The notes under the pieces are model-generated. The model worked only from the letters and a program-made list of their open reading frames with translations, had not been told where the DNA came from and did no database searches. The translations under genes and the position numbers were made by a program. A stretch of DNA of 64,000 nucleotides, taken from positions 31,520-95,519 of the forward strand of contig NZ_FQUY01000010.1 of NCBI RefSeq assembly GCF_900129195.1, read 5' to 3'. Origin of the DNA: Desulforamulus putei DSM 12395. Lineage in GTDB: Bacteria; Bacillota; Desulfotomaculia; Desulfotomaculales; Desulfotomaculaceae. Position 1 is the first letter of the stretch. Each line of letters opens with the position of its first letter. Positions 8,587 through 17,328 of this stretch are shown here, one piece after another.

Positions 8587-8677
8587 TAATGCATTTTATG
8601 TTTCTCCCTCCGGTATGGTGCCAAAGACAAAGCGCCTGTCAACTTTTTAGAAAATTTATGTAGTATTAACGGTTTAC

Positions 8678-8707
8678 TTGACATTGATATTTTAAAATCG
8701 TTATAAT
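8678..8707 (+). promoter_or_regulatory. Sigma-A promoter of the proBAC T-box operon
   Basis: A perfect TTGACA at 8678-8683 and a perfect TATAAT at 8702-8707 are separated by 18 bases, immediately upstream of the T-box leader. Confidence 0.85.
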
Positions 8708-8714
8708 TGATGCA

Positions 8715-8955
8715 AATATCATATCCAGGCGATGATGGAGAACAGTAAAAATCCGACGTCTGACAGAGAGTGGAACTCGGCGGCTGGAAGGTTCCTCAGA
8801 CTACGATTTTGAAACCCGCTCCGGAGTTGTTCGGGAATAAACCGGACCGGCGGCCTCCGATACAGGGCAAAGAGTGAATGCATAATATTTATGCATTAAT
8901 AAAGGTGGTACCGCGAAAGTCAACCCTTTCGTCCTTTGGGACGAAAGGGTTTTTG
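8715..8955 (+). promoter_or_regulatory. T-box leader (probably tRNA-Pro responsive) before proB
   Basis: The T-box sequence AAAGGTGGTACCGCG is at 8901-8915. It is followed by a strong terminator stem (AACCCTTTCGTCC with GGACGAAAGGGTT, 8922-8951) and a T run. In Stem I the AGTA motif at 8744-8747 and the helix AAAATC (8748-8753)/GATTTT (8805-8810) lead to GAA at 8811-8813. Applying the usual rule of one base after GAA gives CCC (8815-8817), a proline codon, as specifier. This agrees with the downstream proline pathway. Uncharged tRNA-Pro would stabilise the antiterminator and switch the operon on. The specifier assignment is inference; ACC, one base earlier, is the alternative. Confidence 0.9.
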
Positions 8956-8981
8956 TTTTCAGAGATAAGGGGGCAACCAAA

Positions 8982-10082
8982 ATGGAACACTACAAACGAA
9001 TTGTCATTAAAATTGGCAGCAGTAGCTTGACAAATAACCGTGGTTTGTTGGATCACTCCCGTATGATGGCTCTGGCCGACGCCATGGCTGAACTTTTTCG
9101 CAGGGGCTGGCAGCCGGTCCTGGTGTCTTCGGGAGCAGTGGCTGCCGGTCTGGGGCAACTGGGCTGGAGCCGGTCCAACCTGACCATGCCGGAAAGGCAG
9201 GCCGCCGCCTCCGTGGGGCAAGGTCTGCTGATGGAAAAGTACAACGAACTGTTCCAGGCCCGGGGCATTCAGGTGGGTCAGGTGTTATTGACCAAAGAAG
9301 ATTTGGCCGACCGGCGCCGTTATCTCAATGCCCGCAACACGCTCAATGTATTGCTGAACCGGCATGTGCTGCCCATTGTCAATGAAAACGACACCGTGGC
9401 CTTTGCCGAGATTCGATTCGGGGATAACGATACCTTAAGCGCTCTGGTGGCCGGGCTGGTGGAAGCGGAACTTCTGGTTATCCTTACGGACATTGACGGT
9501 TTTTACAGCGGGGATCCCCGCAAGGACCCCACCGCCAGGTTGATACCGGTGGTCCGCCAGGTGGATGAAAGTATTGTGCAGGCGGCCGGCGGCAGCGGCA
9601 GCCCGGTGGGTACCGGCGGCATGCGCACCAAGCTGGCTGCCGCCCGCATCGCCGCCCGCAGCGGCGTGCGTACCGTGGTGGCCGGCGGCAAAGACCCGGC
9701 CATCATCCTGTCCCTTGCAGCGGGGGAACGCCTAGGCACCTGCTTTGAACCCTCGCCCCACTGCTTACGCAGCCGCAAACAGTGGATTGCCTTTGGCAGC
9801 GTAGCCAGAGGCACCCTGACCATTGACCAGGGCGCTGTCAAGGCGTTGACAGAGGACAACAAAAGTCTCCTGGCAGTGGGCGTCACCGGGGTCAGGGGAA
9901 ACTTCCCCGCCGGCAGCGTGGTCGCTGTGGAGGATGACCGGGGGGGCGAACTGGCCCGGGGAATCTCCAACCTGTCATCCGATGATCTGCGGCTGGTCAT
10001 TAAAAACCCCGGGCGGGGCCTGGAAGTCATTAATCGAGACTGGTTAGTCTGTGAAAGGAGTTTTTCCACATGTCAATCGTAA
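8982..10082 (+). CDS. proB: Glutamate 5-kinase
   Basis: The 366-residue enzyme phosphorylates glutamate in the first step of proline synthesis. The amino acid kinase domain opens with KRIVIKIGSSSLT (residues 5-17), has LVSSGAVAAGLGQLGW near residue 50 and GTGGMRTKLAAARIA near residue 210. A C-terminal PUA domain (from about residue 275, WIAFGSVARGTLTIDQGAV) is present, as in most bacterial ProB. The gene starts at ATG 8982 behind GATAAGGGGG and lies 26 bases after the T-box terminator. Its last 13 bases overlap proA. Confidence 0.97.
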   Translation: MEHYKRIVIKIGSSSLTNNRGLLDHSRMMALADAMAELFRRGWQPVLVSSGAVAAGLGQLGWSRSNLTMPERQAAASVGQGLLMEKYNELFQARGIQVGQVLLTKEDLADRRRYLNARNTLNVLLNRHVLPIVNENDTVAFAEIRFGDNDTLSALVAGLVEAELLVILTDIDGFYSGDPRKDPTARLIPVVRQVDESIVQAAGGSGSPVGTGGMRTKLAAARIAARSGVRTVVAGGKDPAIILSLAAGERLGTCFEPSPHCLRSRKQWIAFGSVARGTLTIDQGAVKALTEDNKSLLAVGVTGVRGNFPAGSVVAVEDDRGGELARGISNLSSDDLRLVIKNPGRGLEVINRDWLVCERSFSTCQS

Positions 10083-11317
10083 GAGAACTTGCCAAGCAGG
10101 CCAAGGCGGCCTCCAGAAAACTGGCAACCCTTGAAACTGCGGCCAAAAACGATGCTTTGCTGAACGTGGCCCGGCAGCTCCTGGCAGACCGGGAAAGCAT
10201 CCTGCGAGCTAATGAAATCGATCTGGCAAAGGGCAAACAAGCCGGCCTCAGCCCTTCCCTGCTGGACCGCCTGGCCCTTACCGCCGCCCGTATCGAGGAT
10301 ATGGTGGAAGGCATCAAACAGGTGGTGGAACTGGCAGACCCGGTGGGCCAGGTGATGGAATCCTGGAGCAGGCCCAATGGTTTAACCATTGCCAAGGTCC
10401 GGGTTCCCATGGGTGTGGTGGGCATGGTTTATGAAGCCCGTCCCAACGTTACGGTGGACACCTGCGCCCTTTGCTTAAAGGCCGGCAGCGCGGTGCTTCT
10501 CAGAGGCAGTTCCAACGCCCTCAACAGCAACCGGGCACTGGTTGCCTCCATCAAAAAGGGGCTGGAAGGCACCGCCATTCCGGTGGCAGCGGTACAATTT
10601 GTGGATACCGGTGATCGGGAAGCGGTGGATGAAATGCTGCGGCTGAACGGCCTGTTGGACCTGGTTATTCCCCGGGGCGGCGCCGGCCTGATTCGACGGG
10701 TGGTGGAAACCGCCACGGTGCCGGTTATTGAAACCGGCGTCGGCAATTGTCATGTTTACGTCGATAAAGAGGCAGACCCCGCCATGGCCCTTGACATCAT
10801 TCTCAATGCCAAGTGCCAGCGCTACGGAGTTTGCAACGCGGCAGAAACCCTTCTGGTGCACCGGGAAATTGCCCCGTCCTGGCTGCCGGGAGCCCTGCAG
10901 TCCCTGAGGGACAGGGGTGTGGAGGTCCGGGGCTGTCCCGCTGTTTTAAAGATTGTGCCGGAAGTTAAGTTGGCGGACGAAAGGGACTGGGCCACCGAGT
11001 TTCTGGCGCCCATTCTGGCTGTCAAAATCGTAGCAGATTTGTCTGAGGCCCTGGACCATATACAAACCTATGGCACCGGTCACTCGGAATGTATCGTGAC
11101 CAACAACCAGGATACTGCAGCGGAGTTTTTACAGCAGGTGGATGCCGCCGCGGTTTACCATAACGCTTCTACCCGTTTTACCGACGGGTTCCAATATGGT
11201 TTTGGCGCTGAGATCGGCATCAGCACCCAAAAACTTCACGCCCGGGGACCCATGGGTCTCAGGGAACTGACCAGCTATAAATATGTGGTCAGGGGAACCG
11301 GTCAGGTTCGTTCCTAG
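10070..11317 (+). CDS. proA: Gamma-glutamyl phosphate reductase
   Basis: The 415-residue NADPH-dependent enzyme reduces glutamyl-5-phosphate to glutamate semialdehyde. The aldehyde dehydrogenase fold is clear: PMGVVGMVYEARPNVTVD at about residues 109-126, LLRGSSNALNSN, and the catalytic-cysteine segment KCQRYGVCNAAETLL. The ATG lies inside the 3' end of proB with AAAGGAG 9 bases upstream, which points to coupled translation. Unstable glutamyl phosphate is normally channelled between the two enzymes, so the overlap fits. Confidence 0.97.
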   Translation: MSIVRELAKQAKAASRKLATLETAAKNDALLNVARQLLADRESILRANEIDLAKGKQAGLSPSLLDRLALTAARIEDMVEGIKQVVELADPVGQVMESWSRPNGLTIAKVRVPMGVVGMVYEARPNVTVDTCALCLKAGSAVLLRGSSNALNSNRALVASIKKGLEGTAIPVAAVQFVDTGDREAVDEMLRLNGLLDLVIPRGGAGLIRRVVETATVPVIETGVGNCHVYVDKEADPAMALDIILNAKCQRYGVCNAAETLLVHREIAPSWLPGALQSLRDRGVEVRGCPAVLKIVPEVKLADERDWATEFLAPILAVKIVADLSEALDHIQTYGTGHSECIVTNNQDTAAEFLQQVDAAAVYHNASTRFTDGFQYGFGAEIGISTQKLHARGPMGLRELTSYKYVVRGTGQVRS

Positions 11318-11334
11318 TAAAGGAGGGCTCAATC

Positions 11335-12180
11335 GTGCTGGAAGGAAAGACCTTCTTTTTTATAGGCGCCGGCAATATCTGCGAATCAATGGTAAAAGGA
11401 CTGCTGTCCACCGGAATAGTGCGCCCCGGTGAAATCTGGGTGTCCAACCGGAGCAACCAGGAGCGGCTGAACTTCCTGCGCAATTATTATGGAATTGTGC
11501 CGGTTACGGATAAAAAGACGGCCGCCGGTGAGGCCGATGTCATCATTTTGGCCATGAAACCACAGGATATCTTTTCGGCCCTGGAGGAACTGGCGGGCTC
11601 CGTCAAGGAAAACCAGCTGGTGATTTCCGTGCTGGCGGGGATTCCCACTTCTCTGATTGAAGATGGCCTGGGCATTGAAGTGGCTGTGGTGCGGGCCATG
11701 CCCAACACTTCCTGTGCGGTGCTGGAATCAGCCACAGGGCTCTGCGCCGGCCGATATACCCGCCCGGAGCAGCTCAGGCTGGCGGAAGAAGTGTTTCGTA
11801 TGATGGGTGAAGTGGTCATCGTCGAGGAAAGTCTGCTGGATGCGGTGACGGGTTTGTCCGGCAGCGGCCCTGCTTATATTTATTACCTGGTGGAGGCCAT
11901 GGAAAAGGCCGGCGAGTGCGCCGGCATTCCCAGGGAACTGGCCAGACCCCTGGTCTTAAAGACACTGATGGGGGCCGCCAAAATGCTCATGGAGACAGGG
12001 GAACCCCCCGAGGTCTTGCGGCGCCAGGTGACTTCTCCCAACGGTACAACCATGGCCGGTATCAATGAATTAAACAAAGGAAATTTTCAAACCACCATTC
12101 GCAGGGCTGTTTTGCGGGCCACCCAGCGTTCCCGGGAGTTGGGGCGCATCATTGTGGAAAAACAGTATGCCCACCAGTAA
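11335..12180 (+). CDS. proC: Pyrroline-5-carboxylate reductase
   Basis: The 281-residue enzyme catalyses the last step of proline synthesis. The N-terminal Rossmann motif FIGAGNICESMVKGL and the C-terminal signature SGSGPAYIYYLVEAM...TSPNGTTMAGI are intact. The start is GTG 11335 behind AGGAGGGC, 17 bases after proA, so the whole route from glutamate is one T-box-controlled operon. Confidence 0.96.
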   Translation: MLEGKTFFFIGAGNICESMVKGLLSTGIVRPGEIWVSNRSNQERLNFLRNYYGIVPVTDKKTAAGEADVIILAMKPQDIFSALEELAGSVKENQLVISVLAGIPTSLIEDGLGIEVAVVRAMPNTSCAVLESATGLCAGRYTRPEQLRLAEEVFRMMGEVVIVEESLLDAVTGLSGSGPAYIYYLVEAMEKAGECAGIPRELARPLVLKTLMGAAKMLMETGEPPEVLRRQVTSPNGTTMAGINELNKGNFQTTIRRAVLRATQRSRELGRIIVEKQYAHQ

Positions 12181-12248
12181 TTAGCAAAGGATTATTGGTT
12201 TAAAGCCGCCCCCCAAATCGCAAGCTATGCTCAGGGGGGTGAGCTGCA

Positions 12249-12377
12249 TTGGAAGAAAAGACAACGAAGAACCTGAAAGAGCCTGTGCAAGTTATTTATA
12301 AGGGCAAGAAAACCACGACTTCTCCGGCCGATTGCGGTGAAGGCGGAGTTTACCAGCCCAATGGTTCCGACGGCTGA
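12249..12377 (+). CDS. Small hypothetical protein, 42 residues
   Basis: A short frame follows proC: it starts at TTG 12249 behind a G-rich binding site (GGGGGGTGAG, 12232-12243) and ends at TGA 12375. The peptide is lysine/threonine-rich at first (EEKTTKNLKEPVQVIYKGKK) and ends with one cysteine and a Gly-rich tail (CGEGGVYQPNGSDG). I know no family. Coding is supported by the binding site and position only. It may be the last gene of the proBAC transcript. Confidence 0.4.
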   Translation: MEEKTTKNLKEPVQVIYKGKKTTTSPADCGEGGVYQPNGSDG

Positions 12378-12391
12378 CCCCGCTAAAGAAA

Positions 12392-12414
12392 AATCCCCGC
12401 AGGTTGCGGGGATT
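12392..12414 (-). terminator. Terminator of the universal stress protein gene
   Basis: AATCCCCGCA and TGCGGGGATT form a 10-pair stem with a 3-base loop. The minus-strand transcript continues TTTTTC, so it mainly serves the minus-strand gene. Confidence 0.85.
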
Positions 12415-12431
12415 CCCTATCTCAATAAGGT

Positions 12432-12854
12432 TTACTTGACTAATGTTACGGGAACATCTACATTGGCCAGTACCTTGGCGCTTACGCTGCCCAATACCCA
12501 GCCTGTCAAACCGGACAACCCTCTTCTGCCCATAATAACCTTATCAAAACCTTGCTCTTTCACCATATCGATAATCACTTCAGCGGCGTCGCCGGACTCC
12601 AAAACGGTATTAACCTTAATCCCCTCTGCCTCAAACAAGGCCTTTGCCTTATTTAAACTGCCCCTGAAGAAGTCCTGGCAGGCGTTAAGGACCTCAATGG
12701 GGTTGGCCACAAAATCCCGGGCAAAGGGAGCGTCGCTGCATGCCACTGTGAGAATGGTTATTTCGTTGGAACTGTGGCTTTTGGCCAAATTAAGCGCATA
12801 TTGAACTGCATTGTGGGAAGCATCGGAACCATCATAGGGTACAAGTATCTTCAT
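12432..12854 (-). CDS. Universal stress protein (UspA family, ATP-binding type)
   Basis: The 140-residue protein begins MKILVPYDGSDASHNAVQYA and contains the nucleotide-binding pattern G-x2-G-x9-G-S as GRRGLSGLTGWVLGS (residues about 108-122), which marks ATP-binding Usp proteins. The frame is open six codons further, but the ATG at 12854 has AAAGGGG at an 8-base spacing, so the longer start is rejected. A TATAAT-like -10 lies at 12887-12892. The role is stress tolerance, partner unknown. It is monocistronic. Confidence 0.9.
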   Translation of the reverse strand: MKILVPYDGSDASHNAVQYALNLAKSHSSNEITILTVACSDAPFARDFVANPIEVLNACQDFFRGSLNKAKALFEAEGIKVNTVLESGDAAEVIIDMVKEQGFDKVIMGRRGLSGLTGWVLGSVSAKVLANVDVPVTLVK

Positions 12855-12886
12855 TTTGGTTGCCCCTTTCATTGTTTTTGTTTTAC

Positions 12887-12892
12887 ATTATA
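12887..12892 (-). promoter_or_regulatory. Possible -10 box of the Usp gene
   Basis: The minus strand reads TATAAT here, 33 bases upstream of the Usp start codon. No good -35 is seen at 17 bases; only a poor CTGCAA. Treat it as tentative. Confidence 0.35.
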
Positions 12893-12999
12893 GGACATGT
12901 AAGGGACAATTGCAGTAGTTATGTGAATATTTAGCAAAATATTTATTAATGCGTCATACTTTTTTAATGCAATGGTTCCGAGGCGTCAGCAAAGAAAAA

Positions 13000-13017
13000 A
13001 CCCCCTTTAATGGGGGT
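13000..13017 (-). terminator. Terminator of the aspartokinase operon
   Basis: ACCCCC and GGGGGT pair around a 6-base loop right after the lysC stop codon; the minus-strand transcript continues into TTTTTTC. Confidence 0.7.
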
Positions 13018-13018
13018 A

Positions 13019-14257
13019 TTATTTTGCATAGTTTCTGGCTTCTTCCAGGTTGTCCAGTTTGAATTTTTTGTGCAGGGCCCGGACTGCCTTTTCGGTTTCG
13101 GATCTTTTGATGACACAGGAAACTTTAATTTCCGAAGTGGTGATCATTTCCAGGTTGATCCCTTCCTCGGCCAGGGCCTCAAACATGTCGGCGGCCACCC
13201 CGGGGTGAGAAATCATGCCGGCCCCCACAATGGATACCTTGGCCACATCCTCGTCATGAGTGTAGCCTTTAAAACCTACTTCTTCCTGAATGGCTTCAAT
13301 GGTCAGCAGGGTCTTTCTAAGATCATCCTGGGTGACGGTGAAACCGATATCGTTCATGTTATTGCGCATGGCGCTCTGGATAATCATGTCCACGTTAATG
13401 TTCTGGGCGGACAAAGCTTTAAAAATTTTCATGGCCACCCCGGGCCTGTCCGGCACGTCAAATAAACCAATCTTCGCTACGTTATAATCATGGGCCACTC
13501 CGCTGACCACCGGTGCATTTTCCATATTCGGAGCCTCCTCCACAATAGTTCCTTCACTGTAATTAAAGCTTGTACGAACATGAATGGGAATCCCGTACTG
13601 TTTGGCCAACTCCACTGAACGGGGATGTAAAACCTGGGCTCCCAGGCTGGCCAGTTCCAGCATTTCATCATAGGAAATACGAGGAAGTTTGCTGGCTTCC
13701 GGCACCACCCTGGGATCGGCGGTATAAACCCCGTCTACGTCGGTAAAAATTTCACACACATCGGCCTTCAATGCCGCCGCCAGAGCCACGGCAGTGGTAT
13801 CGGAACCGCCACGGCCCAGGGTTGTAATATCATTATTGGGATTGATGCCCTGAAAACCGGCAACCACCACCACCCGGCCTTGGTTCAGTTCTGCCATAAC
13901 ACGGCCGGTTTCGATCTTTAAAATCTTGGCTTTGGTGTGTACATCGTCGGTGTAAATACCCACCTGACCACCGGTAAGAGAAATGACATCGGAACCAAGA
14001 TCCCGGATGGCCATGGATAAAAGGGCAATGGAAACTTGTTCCCCGGTGGAGAGCAGCATATCCATTTCCCGCTCCGAGGGGTTATTGGTAACCTGCTTCA
14101 TTAAGGCAATTAAGTCGTCCGTGGTATCCCCCATGGCAGAGACCGTTACCACCACCTGGTTTCCCTTTTGGTGCTCTTCCACAACCCGTTTGGCGACCCG
14201 CTTGATGCGCTCGGGGGTGGCCACGGAACTGCCGCCAAATTTTTTGACAACCAGCAT
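13019..14257 (-). CDS. lysC: Aspartate kinase, with a probable internal beta-subunit start
   Basis: The 412-residue monofunctional aspartokinase catalyses the first step toward lysine, threonine and methionine. The kinase domain starts KKFGGSSVATPERIKRVA and has the TLGRGGSDTTAVALAAAL motif near residues 147-164. Two ACT domains fill residues about 265-405 for feedback control. An internal ATG at 13525 (residue 245) has GGAGGAGG 8 bases upstream. This would give a separate 168-residue beta subunit made of the ACT domains, as known for Bacillus aspartokinase II. It heads away from the terminator as the last gene of an ACT-hom-thrB-lysC run. Confidence 0.96.
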   Translation of the reverse strand: MLVVKKFGGSSVATPERIKRVAKRVVEEHQKGNQVVVTVSAMGDTTDDLIALMKQVTNNPSEREMDMLLSTGEQVSIALLSMAIRDLGSDVISLTGGQVGIYTDDVHTKAKILKIETGRVMAELNQGRVVVVAGFQGINPNNDITTLGRGGSDTTAVALAAALKADVCEIFTDVDGVYTADPRVVPEASKLPRISYDEMLELASLGAQVLHPRSVELAKQYGIPIHVRTSFNYSEGTIVEEAPNMENAPVVSGVAHDYNVAKIGLFDVPDRPGVAMKIFKALSAQNINVDMIIQSAMRNNMNDIGFTVTQDDLRKTLLTIEAIQEEVGFKGYTHDEDVAKVSIVGAGMISHPGVAADMFEALAEEGINLEMITTSEIKVSCVIKRSETEKAVRALHKKFKLDNLEEARNYAK

Positions 14258-14310
14258 TTTGCTACCGCCTCTCTGGTGATTTAATTCTTTACTCGCATAA
14301 AATTATTTAA

Positions 14311-15213
14311 TCATAAAATTTGTGTTCCATCAACCGCCGGTTGCAGCGCTTTCACCCGGCAGGTAACACCGGCTTCCCGAAAGGAATTATGCATAGCTTC
14401 CGCAATCCCTTCGTTGTGGCCGTCGGTCAGAGCAATCACAGTGGGACCTGCGCCGCTCAGGGTGACACTCAAGGCGCCGGCCTGATTGGCTGCCTCAATG
14501 ACCTTTGTGAGGCCGGGAACCAGAGGGGCCCGGTAGGGCTGGTGCAGCGCATCCTGTGACGCTACAGACAGCAAGTCCAACCTCTTTTCGCAAAGGGCTC
14601 CCACCAGTAACGCCGTACGGCTCAGGTTAAAAATGGCATCCTGCAGTCTCACCTCTTTGGGTAATACCTCCCTGGCAGCATGGGTGGACAGCTTAAAATC
14701 TGGGATGGCCACCACCACCTTTAATTCCTTGGGGGGAGTAATTTTTAGATAATGGACCACTCCCTCGGCCACCACCGAGATCACCATCCCCCCCAGCAGG
14801 GCCGGCGCCACATTGTCAGGGTGTCCTTCCAGTTCGGTGGCCAGGGCCAGAATTTTCTCCCGGGACAGGGTTTCCCCGGTCAACCGGTTGGCGGCCACCA
14901 GGCCGCCAACGATGGCCGCAGCGCTGCTGCCCAGGCCCCGGGCTGTGGGTATTCTATTCACCAGCGTAATGGAGAGCCCGGGATTTTCCCGGCCAATCTC
15001 CTGAAAAAGACGCTGGGCAGCCCGCCAGACAATATTCCTTTCATCTCTTTCAATGTCATCCGCCCCTTCTCCCTCTACCTCAATGGAGATCCTGCCGGGG
15101 GAAAGGGACATGTGAATTTCGTTATAGAGCCCCAGGGCCATACCAAGGCAGTCAAAGCCCGGACCCATGTTGGCAGTGGTGGCCGGTACCGATACACTGA
15201 CAGTATTCTTCAT
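14311..15213 (-). CDS. thrB: Homoserine kinase
   Basis: The 300-residue GHMP-family kinase phosphorylates homoserine on the way to threonine. It begins with VSVPATTANMGPGFDCLGMAL. The ATP-binding motif PTARGLGSSAAAIVGG lies near residues 88-103, and the C-terminal glycine motif is SVTLSGAGPTVIAL. It starts 8 bases after the end of hom and is followed by lysC after 53 bases. No threonine synthase gene lies in this run. Confidence 0.96.
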   Translation of the reverse strand: MKNTVSVSVPATTANMGPGFDCLGMALGLYNEIHMSLSPGRISIEVEGEGADDIERDERNIVWRAAQRLFQEIGRENPGLSITLVNRIPTARGLGSSAAAIVGGLVAANRLTGETLSREKILALATELEGHPDNVAPALLGGMVISVVAEGVVHYLKITPPKELKVVVAIPDFKLSTHAAREVLPKEVRLQDAIFNLSRTALLVGALCEKRLDLLSVASQDALHQPYRAPLVPGLTKVIEAANQAGALSVTLSGAGPTVIALTDGHNEGIAEAMHNSFREAGVTCRVKALQPAVDGTQIL

Positions 15214-15221
15214 AGAATTAA

Positions 15222-16514
15222 TTATTCTTCTCCTTCCACCCGAATCACATTTGCCACTTCAATCACGGAAGAAAGCTGTTTGATGTCCATCAAAGCATCT
15301 TGAACATTCTGTTCTTGTACCCTGTGGGTCACCAGCACCAGTTCCGCAGTCTTTCCGGTGGCTTCCTTTTGAATAACGGATTTGAGGCTGACCTCCTTGT
15401 TACCAAAGACCAGGGCAATGGAAGCCAGTACGCCCGGTTTGTCTGTCACCTGCAGCCGAATGTAATACTTGCTGAAGGTTTCACCGATGGCCAGTACAGG
15501 ACGCTCCTTGAAACAGGTGCAGCCGATGATGCCCGGCACATTCCGCAAAATATCCCTGGCCGCATCCATAATATCCGCCACCACCGCACTGGCGGTGGGC
15601 AATTCGCCGGCTCCCCGGCCGTAGAACATGGTATCTCCCACAGCGTTCCCCCGCACAAAGACTGCATTAAAGACATCTCCAACCGCAGCCAGGGGATGAT
15701 TTTTGGGGATAAAGGTCGGGTGAACCCGCACTTCAACTCCTTCGGGACGGTCCTTGGCAATACCCAGCAATTTAATGATATACCCTAGTTCGTTAGCGTA
15801 TGAAATATCCTGGGCAGTGATTTTAGTGATTCCCTCTGTGTAAACCTGATGTAACGGTATCCTGGTATTAAAGGCGATGGAAGCCAGGATGGCAATTTTT
15901 CTTGCCGCATCAAAACCGCCCACATCTGCGGTGGGATCGGACTCGGCATAACCCTTGGCCTGGGCTTCCCTTAAAACATCGTCAAAATCGCAGCCCTCCT
16001 GGGTCATTTTAGTCAGCATATAGTTGGTAGTTCCGTTAATAATGCCAAAGACCTCTTCAATGCGGTTGCCGGCCAAACTTTGTTTTAAGGTGCGAATAAT
16101 GGGAATGCCGCCCGCTACGCTGGCCTCAAAGAATAAATCACACTTATTGCTCTGGGCCGCTTTGAAGAGCCGCTGGCCGTGTTCCGCCACCATATCCTTA
16201 TTGGCCGTAACCACACTTTTACCATGGTTTAAGGCTTCCAAAACATAATCCAGCGCAGGATGAATACCTCCCAAAACTTCCACCACGATTTTGATTTCCG
16301 GGTCATTGGTAATATCCCCCAGGTTGGTGGTAAGAATTCCCTCCGGCAAAGGGATTCCCCGGTCCTTATCCAAACTGCGCACCATAATTTTTTTAATTTC
16401 CAGTTTTACGCCCACCCGCTGCCGGATGTTTTCCTGGTTTTCCGCCAGGATGCGATATACGCCACGGCCGACGGTACCAAGGCCCAACAACCCTATTTTA
16501 ATGACTTGTTCCAT
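15222..16514 (-). CDS. hom: Homoserine dehydrogenase
   Basis: The 430-residue enzyme reduces aspartate semialdehyde to homoserine. The Rossmann motif GLLGLGTVGRGVYRIL is at the N-terminus, the family signature AKGYAESDPTADVGGFDA lies mid-protein, and an ACT domain occupies the last 80 residues (IRLQVTDKPGVLASIALVF). The frame stays open for 93 codons further upstream, but that part overlaps the ACT gene in another frame. ATG 16514 with AAGGAG 7 bases upstream is the real start. Part of the aspartate-family operon. Confidence 0.96.
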   Translation of the reverse strand: MEQVIKIGLLGLGTVGRGVYRILAENQENIRQRVGVKLEIKKIMVRSLDKDRGIPLPEGILTTNLGDITNDPEIKIVVEVLGGIHPALDYVLEALNHGKSVVTANKDMVAEHGQRLFKAAQSNKCDLFFEASVAGGIPIIRTLKQSLAGNRIEEVFGIINGTTNYMLTKMTQEGCDFDDVLREAQAKGYAESDPTADVGGFDAARKIAILASIAFNTRIPLHQVYTEGITKITAQDISYANELGYIIKLLGIAKDRPEGVEVRVHPTFIPKNHPLAAVGDVFNAVFVRGNAVGDTMFYGRGAGELPTASAVVADIMDAARDILRNVPGIIGCTCFKERPVLAIGETFSKYYIRLQVTDKPGVLASIALVFGNKEVSLKSVIQKEATGKTAELVLVTHRVQEQNVQDALMDIKQLSSVIEVANVIRVEGEE

Positions 16515-16537
16515 ACGAATCTCCTTTCCCTCACAGG

Positions 16538-17008
16538 CTAGTTCTGGCCCACCAGGCGGACATCCCGAACCCCTGTCACCTCGCTGATAATTCGCAATAA
16601 TTCCTCCAGGTCCTGATTCATTTCTGCCGTCTCGATGGAAAGGGTGGCATTGGCCAGCCCTTGCAACGGCAAGTTCTGGTTGATGGTTAAGATACTGCCC
16701 TTGACAGAGGCAATAATATTTAATACTGTAGAGAGGACACCGGGACGGTGTTCCATTAGCAAAGCAAGGGTGACAATTTTCCCTTTGCTCCACTGGTGAA
16801 AGGGAAAAACCTTGTCTTTGTACTTATAGAAGGCGCTACGGCTTAAATCCACCTTCTCCACCGCTTCATTGACGGTATTGGCTTCGCCTCTCAACAATAG
16901 CTCCTTGGCCATTACCGTTTTTAAAATGGCTTCCGGAAGAATATCCTCTTGCACCAAAAAGTATCTTAACTCTTTTTTTGACACAGCTTCCCTAACCTCG
17001 CAGTCCAT
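16538..17008 (-). CDS. UPF0735 ACT-domain protein (PheB type)
   Basis: The 156-residue protein has an N-terminal helical part ([22 protein letters not shown]) resembling a short helix-turn-helix ([22 protein letters not shown]) and a C-terminal ACT domain ([20 protein letters not shown]). This is the UPF0735 family, called PheB in Bacillus, of uncertain role. As the first gene of the hom-thrB-lysC run, 23 bases before hom, it may be an amino-acid-sensing regulator. The ATG at 17008 has only a distant AAAGGA; a GTG eight codons later (VSKKELRYF) is an alternative start. Confidence 0.85.
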   Translation of the reverse strand: MDCEVREAVSKKELRYFLVQEDILPEAILKTVMAKELLLRGEANTVNEAVEKVDLSRSAFYKYKDKVFPFHQWSKGKIVTLALLMEHRPGVLSTVLNIIASVKGSILTINQNLPLQGLANATLSIETAEMNQDLEELLRIISEVTGVRDVRLVGQN

Positions 17009-17328
17009 TTTGAGTGGATATTTATCCTTTTACAGTAGACATTATACCATTCCCAAAATAACCCTTCAAACCGAATATATAGATGTTTATGTTCATTTTT
17101 AAAATATGTGGCTGCCGTTCTTGGTTTCCCTCCGTCTTGCTCCCCCTGGCAATTATTTTACACATTTTCCCAATATTCTGACATTTAGTGAAGTTTCACT
17201 ATTACTATTACCAATTGCTGCCCGGAAATTGTATGGTAAAAAGAAATATGGCCAGGTATAATTTCCTAAAGCAAAACAGTAAGCCCCACAGACTCTCTAC
17301 ATTGCCTGTGGGGCTGTTTTTACTCTAA
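17009..17328. other. Intergenic stretch between spoIVA and the aspartate operon
   Basis: This 320-base AT-rich gap must hold the promoter of the ACT-hom-thrB-lysC operon (minus strand, toward 17008) and the spoIVA terminator at 17282-17315. I looked for T-box and lysine-riboswitch motifs upstream of the operon and found none. No small gene with a ribosome binding site is visible. Confidence 0.5.
17282..17315 (-). terminator. Terminator of spoIVA
   Basis: AGCCCCACAG and CTGTGGGGCT make a 10-pair stem with a 14-base loop, starting 13 bases after the spoIVA stop codon. Confidence 0.7.

Noticed and set aside
12337..12804. Long plus-strand frame over the universal stress protein gene
   Set aside because: It is a shadow of the minus-strand gene, with no binding site and a terminator at its start.
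16515..16793. N-terminal extension of the hom reading frame
   Set aside because: It overlaps the well-formed ACT-domain gene in another frame, has no homology to homoserine dehydrogenase, and the internal ATG 16514 has a good binding site.
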